Assembly: GCA_036365455.1 (NCBI GenBank)
Contig: JAWQUS010000007.1
Coordinates: 18,306,001 to 18,370,000, forward strand
Direction: 5' to 3'
DNA: 64,000 nt
DNA from: Macrosoma leucophasiata
Taxonomy: Eukaryota > Arthropoda > Insecta > Lepidoptera > Hedylidae
The position numbers were made by a program, and so were the translations under genes. Of the stretch, positions 47,601-56,600 are shown piece by piece; within the stretch, counting starts at the first letter, position 1, and every line of letters begins with the position of its first letter. The notes under the pieces were generated by a model. That model had not been told where the DNA came from and did not search any database. It saw only the letters and a program-made list of their open reading frames with translations.

Positions 47601-50600
47601 ACCTGTCGCCTAGATGTTTAAATGTGTGCGTGAAATTGTTTCTGTATTTTGTTAAAGTCAAGGTGTGAGTTTCGTAGTAATAGACGATTTTTGTAGTGTG
47701 TGTGTGTCGCACGCATTTCCCCCCGCAAAAAATTACAGGCTGTTTTGCATCGGTAATAAACGCTATGGCTACTCCCCTCCAGTCCGCCGCGACCGGTGGC
47801 CCGTGTTGCTCTATGTTGTACACAAACACCCGAAACAAGTAGGTATCTGTAGGCCATACAAATATTTGTTCCGGTGCGGAGATCGAACCCGCGACCTTTC
47901 ACATCAAAGGGCCACCACACTCCACTGGACTAGCTAGACTAGAAAATTTATTGGCATTGCGCGTTGTGCACCAAATTTTCTTTTCTGATCATTTATTGGC
48001 ATTGCGCGGTCAGACGCCCAGCCCACAGACATTCTATGGCCGACTTCAACAGGTTAATTAGGTAGTTTATACGTAGGAGTAAACAGCATACGATAATTTA
48101 AAGATTCCGTATCTTACAACGAAATCGTCTGTATAAATAACCTAATGGAGACTTGAACAGTTAATTTTAGCATGAAGGTGGAAAAAATAAATAATTTGAT
48201 TAATATAGCGAGCATTCCCGAGTAAAAAACTTTGATAAAATTGAATTGAAAAAAATTGAAAATTTGATCAGAGTATCACTACGGCTTTTAAAGGAGCTAC
48301 AAATCGACATGAAAATTTGACAGCAATGACAACGACAATAGCAATGTTGATAGGCGGTAGCACTCCCGGTCCTTGTGGTGGTACACAATAGTTGCTTTAC
48401 AACTCTTCATGAAATAACGAGATTGTTTGAGAAATCTACGAAGTTCTTATTCAATTCTGATGGTCTATAATCTGGCTGTATCCCATCTAGCCCGGTGATT
48501 TGGCCCGGCACCGGGCCACATGGAAAAAAAGTTTCAACTGGCCCGGCGATATGCTTACCGGGTCAGATGACACAAGTCAAGTGCCTAGGGCTGGCTGATA
48601 ATGCTCATTCAATTTAGTTATCGACGTGTATAGTGCAGTATAGAGTAATGTATATAATGTCATATGAATCATCTGTAGGTATTGTAGTGAATTTGTGATC
48701 GATATATTGTCACACTACTAATTATTGGTGACTCACCATAGGAAAATATCCGGTTGCCCGTGACAGGGACACTGTTGAGGGCTCCGATATGATTCAACAC
48801 GGCACATCTGTAGCCGTGACACTGAGAGTAGTGCACGTACGTGCGTATGTATACGCTCTCCGAGGTGTTGCCGATGCCCGGACATATCGCCACTGTCACA
48901 TCATCTAAAACAAAATTAGTGTTGTTAAATTAGCCGATCCCGAAACGTGTTCGATGTAACTATCAAGAAGATCACTTAGATCACTAGAAACGCTAACGGC
49001 CGAATACTCAAACGTCACTCAATTTTAAGCGACCCTCAAATATGCGCTATCTCTATAGTTTGAAAGTGTTTTATAAAGACAGAAGACTTTTAAGTCCCAC
49101 TTAGATTTGATAAGATACATAATTTAAGATTTATATTTTTATATTGACGTAACTTAGATGATTTTGCGCTCCAAATCAATTTCCATCGAAGGACATGTCA
49201 ACAGGTGGTTCAGCACTAGTTACCGGTTACATGATAATTTAAAACCATGTTAATTAACCAACTTAATTTAAAGTAAAAAGAAATAAAACCTTGAGTTTTA
49301 GAAGTAGAATTCATTGCTTACATCATTCAAAGATTACACTGCCTCAGTAGTCTAGTGGTAGCAGGCCACTAATACTATGCTGGAGGTCCTGGGTTCGATT
49401 CCCGGGTCAGGGTATCAGAGATAACGGTTTAAAATCTTTAATCTCTGGTTCAATTGGGATTTTTCCATTTTCTGGAAGTTTCCCAGTACCTCGTAGTTTA
49501 GTAATGTGCCCGGAGATAGCAACAGGCTCGCCACCTGTTACATGGGCCAAAAACGTAACCGGCGAATCGTGGGTGTTTGCATGTATGCTTGAATGCACCT
49601 CTGCCTACCCCTTCGGGGATTACGATTACTATATGCGTGAAGTTACGTTACACAAAGTTAATGTTATTCAGAACAAACGTACTAAACATTAACGCAATAC
49701 AAAAAAATAATTAAGTTGTCACTTAAAGTACCGTATCTACCACAGAACAAAAAAAATCTGTTCTGTGGTATCTACCACAAGAATAGACATTCGTTCATCA
49801 CACAACCTAACTATGCACAGTACTCAACAAGAAATAATTGCACATCGAGCCTACGAAAGAGACAATCGGCTAGTTCCGACTCCGTAAAGCCTACGCAGCT
49901 ACGTAAGCACTGAAAGTCCGGTATTGGTCAAAACTTGATCAAACAAAATGATCGACAAACGTCACATGGGCAGAGATATGTAATAATACTACGTATAGAA
50001 TGGACACTTCGACGTCCCGCCCGATTTCCCAAATTAAGCGTTTGTATGGAATTTTGGGGGAGTATCCGCGGTGTGACATAGTTAAGGTGAGACAGAGGTA
50101 ACGCTCTACAGACTCAAAATAAGCCGATGTCTTCTTCCTAAGGTGGATGTCATGTGTAATATTTCTAAGTCAATATTTCTTGTTGGATGAAGATTTTGCT
50201 TTTTATTAAAAGCTAAATCTTCATTCCAACTAACTGCAGCTAAACACCGATGTTTAGCTGTAAAGTGTGTAGTACGAGACTAGAAACATTACATTAATTT
50301 ATATGCAATCCATCACAGTTAGGTAATACTATTTTTAACTGTAGGTAGGTACTAAAATAAAAACCAAATTAATTAACTTTTTTTTGATGTCATTAAGCTG
50401 ACAGACAAGCACACGGGCCACCTGATGGAAAGTGGTCAAAGTCGCCTATGAACATTTGCAACACCAGGGGAGTTGCCAACGCGCTGCCAGCCCTGAAGGA
50501 CTCTTTTGACGCCATTTTTGAAGAACCCCATATTGTAGCACCCAGGGAACTGCTCAGAGGGAAGTTCGTTCTACAATTTACACGTTCTGGGCAGAAACGA

Positions 50601-53600
50601 ACGAGTAAACCGCACCGTTGAGCACTGCCAGGTGTCTAGTCGGTGAGGGTGAAACTTCTCTCTTCGGCGGGTAGTACGGTGTAGGACAAGAGACGGTGGC
50701 ACCATGTCGAACAGTTCGACAGAGCACTCACCGTTGTAGAGAAGGTATAACACGCACATTACGCAGACTCCCAATGTCTCTACGCAGGCTCAGATGTTCG
50801 AGCCTGTCAGTAAGTCCTGGATCGTTGACAATACGAACAGCGCGTCTTTGTAGGGAGTCAAGTGGACCAAGCTGGTATTTGGGAGCTCCCGCCCACAAAT
50901 GAGAGCAGTATTCCAGATCGGACCGCCTTATAAAGCTGTAGTAGCTGCCCCGATGTGAAATACTGCCTCGCTTTGTTAAGCACCCCCAACTTTTTGGATG
51001 CCAACTTGGTCTTACACGCAATGTGACTCCCGAATTGCACTTCGCTCGTTATGTCATGCCATGCCCAGGATACCGATGGCAAGCGGAGTGCCCTGGAACT
51101 GTGGTGGAACTAGTACTAACCACGCAAACATCTAAGAACTATAATTGAATATGGAAAATAGTTGAACAATTTAGAACTAGAACTACCTTACAAGATCAAA
51201 TTAGTAACAATTACGAATTTAGAGCATAATCTGAATATTATTTAAGATTATGATTTAATGGCCCTCGACTCGCTGGCCTTAAGATAATAGGTTGGGGAAA
51301 AAGTCTTTTCGCATTATAGTATGTATGAACTTGTAATAAAATCTCTTTGGCTGTAGTATTTGTATCTGGCTGGTTTTGGTATCCTTGAAAGTTAAAATTT
51401 TAAAGAACATAATTCCAAATTCAAATTAGGCAAATGTGTGATTTTCATTTGTTTTTCGTACTGTCAAGATGAGTGAACCTAATGAAGAAATTCGATACAT
51501 TTTAAAATTTTACTACAAAAAAGGTAAAAATGCAACGCAAGCAGCGAAAAAAATTTGCGATGTTTATGGACCTAGTGCAGTGTCTGTGAGAGTAGCACAA
51601 ATTTGGTTTAAGCGTTTTCAATCCGGAAATTTTGATGTCAAAGATGCACCTCGCTCTGGTCGCCCTATTACGGATAAAATGGATGCCATTTTTGAAAAAG
51701 TGAAGCAAGATTGACATATCAGTAGTTACGACGTAGCTGAAGAACTGAGAATTGATCACAAAACAGTTTTGGCGCATTTGAAAAAGCTGGGTACAAAAAA
51801 AAGCTCGATATTTGGGTACCTCACGAGCTCACTGAAAGAAACCTAATGAACCGTGTACTCATTTGTGATTCTTTATTACGACGTAATGAAACCGAATCAT
51901 TTTTGAAGAAGCTGATAACTGGTGATGAAAAGTGGATCACGTACGACAAGAACGTGCGAAAAAGGTCGTGGTCAAAGGCCGGTTAGGCTTCACAGACTGT
52001 GGCGAAACCCGGGTTAACTCGCAATAAGGTGATGTTGTGTGTGTGGTGGGATTGGAAGGGCATCATTCATTATGAGCTATTACCACCAGGCAGGACTATC
52101 GATTCTGAACTCTACTGCGAACAACTGATGAGATTAAAGATCAACTTCTTGTTGAGAGAAAGCGGCCGGAATTGATCAACAGAAGGGGTGTGGTGTTTCA
52201 TCATGATAACGCTAGACCTCACACATCTATAGCCACTCAGCAAAAATTAAGAGAGTTTGGCTGGGAGGTGTTAATGCATCCGCCGTATAGTCCTGACCTT
52301 GCACCTTCAGATTTCCACCTGTTTCGGTCTCTTCAGAATTCTTTATGCAATGTTAGGTTAACATCACGAGAGTACTGCCAAATCCACTTGTCGCGGTATT
52401 TTGATGAGAAGTCCCAAATTTTTTATAGCAATGGGATCATGTCCCTACCTACAAGATGGCAAAAGGTTATCGAACAAAATGGTACATACATACTTTAGTT
52501 AAATTTAAATAAACTATATTAAAAAATGTTTTGAATTATCTTGAAAAATGCGAAGAAACTTTTTCCCCAACCTAATATTATTATTATTATTATTAGAGAT
52601 GCGCCGAATATTCGGTTGGTATTCGGTATTCGGCATCTTTTCCACTATTCGTATTCGGCCGAATTTTTCGGTTTTGGTGCCGAATATATTCGGTTCGAAT
52701 ATTTCTATTTTATTGGCTATTTACTGGGTCGCCCGCCGTATAGTCCCGACCACCTTGCGATTTTTATTTATACCCGAAAATAAATGAAAAACTTCGAGGA
52801 AAACGTTTTATGGGCGCCGAGGAAGCAGTGGCTGCGTTTCAAAATGCCGTCGAATAGACCCCTCAGGACGAGTGGGCAAAATGCTTTTCTCGGTGGTTTC
52901 ACCGAATGCAGCGATTTATTGATGTGAATGGAGACTATTTTGAAAAGATACAATATTGTAAACTTGCTAATTTGCTCAGTTTTTAATTATCTAAGAACGT
53001 TTAGTGTAGCCCTCAAATGCAAGCAGCGACATGTTAGAACCGGGTTTACGCGGCAAAACAATAAAATGGTAAACCGAATAATTCGGCCGAATATTCGGTT
53101 CAGTATAGGTTAAACCGAATATTATTCGGTATTCGGTTATTCGGTGAAACCACTATTCGGCGCATCACTAATTACTATACAACATGTAACGGGAATAATG
53201 CACACTCTCTAACACCCCGATTAGAATATCGAGTTATAATCATACTAATACAAGAACTGAAATTAAATGTTTATGTATTATATATTTTTTATTTAAGAAA
53301 TAAGTTGTCCTCAGTTTGTACGAACAGTATGCACACCCTATGCGTACTTACCCTACCTCTAACTACGGCCAAATCTCAAAGGCCTCTATCAAAAATGCCT
53401 GATATCGATTCGGTTATCGATTCTGAACAATCTAGTTTCGGGTTGTACAATTAATCCTGTTACACGTTGTATATCATATATACCTACTTAGTCTAAACCC
53501 AACATACCTAGATGTCAAATCATATGATATATGGAAGATTTTATTTCCCGCATTGAATGGGAACTTAAATCCTAACCTTCATGTTCAGATCCAACAGGTT

Positions 53601-56600
53601 CATAGAGATCATAGGTGAGTGTGGAGCGGTCGGGCAGCACCAAAGATATGCGAGCACCTATCGGCCAAGGGCATCGCACGCGGCCAATCAAGCTGTGCAG
53701 AATTGTTTGTACGTGCCCGCTGAAACCCCACAGCCGAGTTGGAACGTATCTGGAAAGAAACGGAGTATAAGTATCTAGTGAACTGTTTGCGAAGACATAT
53801 CTAAGGACTCTTTCAAATTAAACGTGTCGTTCAGCCACAAAACCGAAGCATTGCTGTTGTCCTACTGCGAACGAAGATAGGCTGTCGGCAGTACGTTAGC
53901 AGGACGGCAGGACGGGTCATGGATAGCCTCAAATATAGGAGGACAGAAAAAACGACCATGCGCAGTACCTTCGTTAACCGCTCCGCTCCGGCAGTAGGCC
54001 GTCACCACACGCTTAATTTGAAAGTACTAAAGGGTTCGACCGTCAGTGTAGCTGTAAATTATGGCCAATCGACAGCCGTTAAACACAAACACCAGATAAT
54101 GTGCGATAAGTATAAAATTCAAAAATTATTTTACTTTTTCAAATGTTGTGTGTCAGTGTGTCGTGTTGTGAATTTACGAAATCTCTGTCACCGCAAATAT
54201 TTCAGGAAAATATGAAGCATACCAATGGTATGATGAGAGTCATTATACTAATTTGATAACTGTATAAATCAGGCTTTCCGATGCAACAGTACCTATAGTC
54301 GTTTAATATCAGATACCTATAGCTTTCTCTTCAAAGAGAGTGTGCAATAAACTAGAATAAACTATCACTTTGTTGGTCAAATTGATAATCGTAGAAGGTA
54401 ATTCATTTAATACTCAGACAGAGATTGCTATTTCCTCGGGTTTGTCAGCCGCTTTGATTAAATATTCATATATAGGTACTTAAATGTTATTTTTATAACG
54501 AAGAAAATATCTTTAGGGGTTACCTATTTGATTCATCACTTGGAACTAACCAAGGGACAATTCTGAAACCGCAAAACGAAGTCAGTTAAGCTGCGTTGTG
54601 TCGCCGATGGCTGGTCCATACGTTCTACACGGAGAATTGAGAAACGTTTTTTGCTATTTTTGAAATAATCTCATAAAACGTTGATCGTAATGAACTATAA
54701 CATTAATAACTTAATTAATAATATCACCCTGTGCATTATAAAGGTGAATAAAATATTTATGGTGCTACATTTTGGACTTCTCGTTTTATATCGATAATAT
54801 GAATACAATATACCCCATACAACAAAATTAAATATACGCAAGCATGGATATTCCCATACGGTATTATGAGGGCGGCCCTTTCTACAGTAAAGTAGAGATA
54901 CGTAATACATAGGTACATAGGAACGCGCCCATGAGTAGGGCTTAGATGTTGTAAGCGTTGCAGAGCTTGGGCAATAACCGCATGGTCAGTATTCATGTTC
55001 GCCCGATGTGACAATTTTATTTCGAAGAAGTAACTTTCTCGACCATTTTTATTGCCGAAGAAATGTCAAGCAGTCAGCTTATTAAAATTTGATGGCTCTT
55101 TACGCAATGAGGCAAAAATTGACAATATGGACGTATTTCGACTGAAGTGATGATGATGATGACCTAGATACAACGAGAGAAATATGATAAAACGAATAAT
55201 GAATCATAATTTGTATACCTACCTATAACATTGTAAAGATTTATAGCACCGATTACTGATAATAACATAATTGATTTTTTTGGCAGTAAGGCAGGTCACA
55301 AACAAGCCTGCACCTCACATTGATGTTAAGTGATGACTGCAGCCTATAGACATCTACATCAAAATCAGAGGTCAAAATGCAGATGCGTTGCCACCCTTGA
55401 GACCTGATGTGTCATGTCCCTGTAATTGTTATTATGGAGCCATACCTACATTACCATCTCACATCTAACCGGAACACGATAGTGCCGAACACTACCATTT
55501 AGCGGCAGATAGGTTAGGTGATGCGGTGGTGCTTACGCCCTTGAGCTCCTACACTTGGAACTCTACCATCAGTAAATGGTAAGTAATTGGTAATTTAGGT
55601 ATACCTATTGAAAGGATTGAAACTGACTAGATAAAAAGTTAATAGATTTAATTGCAGCCAATATATTTTATGGAGGACCGATACTACATTTGATGGAATC
55701 AATAATAGCTAACGGTTGAAAGGCAATATAATTCGTCCAATTGATACCAACGAGTATCATACAAGCGACCTTGAGATCTTGTGCAAATAATGTGCGTTGT
55801 GTAATAGCAAGTGGGCATAGCAACTGCTGCAGTTCGTCAAACAGGATGTAGCTACCTATCTAATTATGTATATACTTACCTATATTATGTATGTGTTTAG
55901 AGGTCTAGTGATAGCAGGCCACTACTACAACGTTGGGGTCCTGGATTCGATTCCCGGGTCGGGGGGCAATCAGAGATAACGGTGAGAAATCCTTTATCTC
56001 TGATTTTTTATGTCATTAGGTTAGGCGAATCGAGTATGTCTGCATATATGCTTGTACGATTCCTTTTATCCCTGACTACCCCTTTGGGGATAGCAAGCGT
56101 GAAGTTACAAATGGTTTTCTTTCATTGAAATTTCTCTAAGGAACTTCCCTCTCATTTTGTTTGCGAAAAACACAATAACTATGAAAATGTCTTTCATTGA
56201 ATGTGTTACATATGTTAATTCGCTCTTTAAAACTATAAATAATTCAATGACATTGTGGAAGATGTGTTAACTTTAAACAATCAATGATATTAACATATGA
56301 TTCATTACTGAAACAAACCTATTTAGACAGGTAGGTACTTAGTAGTACTTACCTACTTACGCGCGAATAGTTATGAAGCAATAAATTCGCGTAAAGAGTA
56401 AACATTTAATATTTTTAAGTGAATGCTATTCACCGCATACAAAATCGGAATGTAAACATTCAAAACATGTTTCTTTTCCATGTTTTCAAAAATCGAACCC
56501 TCAAACCTTAACAAATGTTGGTTAAATTTAAGGAAAATTAACTTTTGATGCCTCAATTAAACCTGTATTTAGGAATGTTTCAGTACTTACCTATAATTTG

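Larger units (their letters stand above)
40132..48736. other. ABHD2 intron 3 (8.6 kb)
   Basis: Holds an S1 fragment, a large inverted repeat (42420-43880) with a SINE hairpin, a LINE end with a third arm copy (44200-44700), a TIR relic (45215-45450), S1 copies at 46.4 and 47.5 kb, M1 copy E and a 291-bp DNA element. Stretches 41.0-42.4, 43.9-44.1 and 45.5-46.3 kb show nothing recognisable. Confidence 0.7.

Noticed and set aside
49341..49412. tRNA gene
   Set aside because: A- and B-box motifs are present, but the sequence runs on into a repeated body and end also found at 55.9 kb, so it is a SINE head. The same holds for the S1 heads near 1.4, 46.6 and 47.9 kb.
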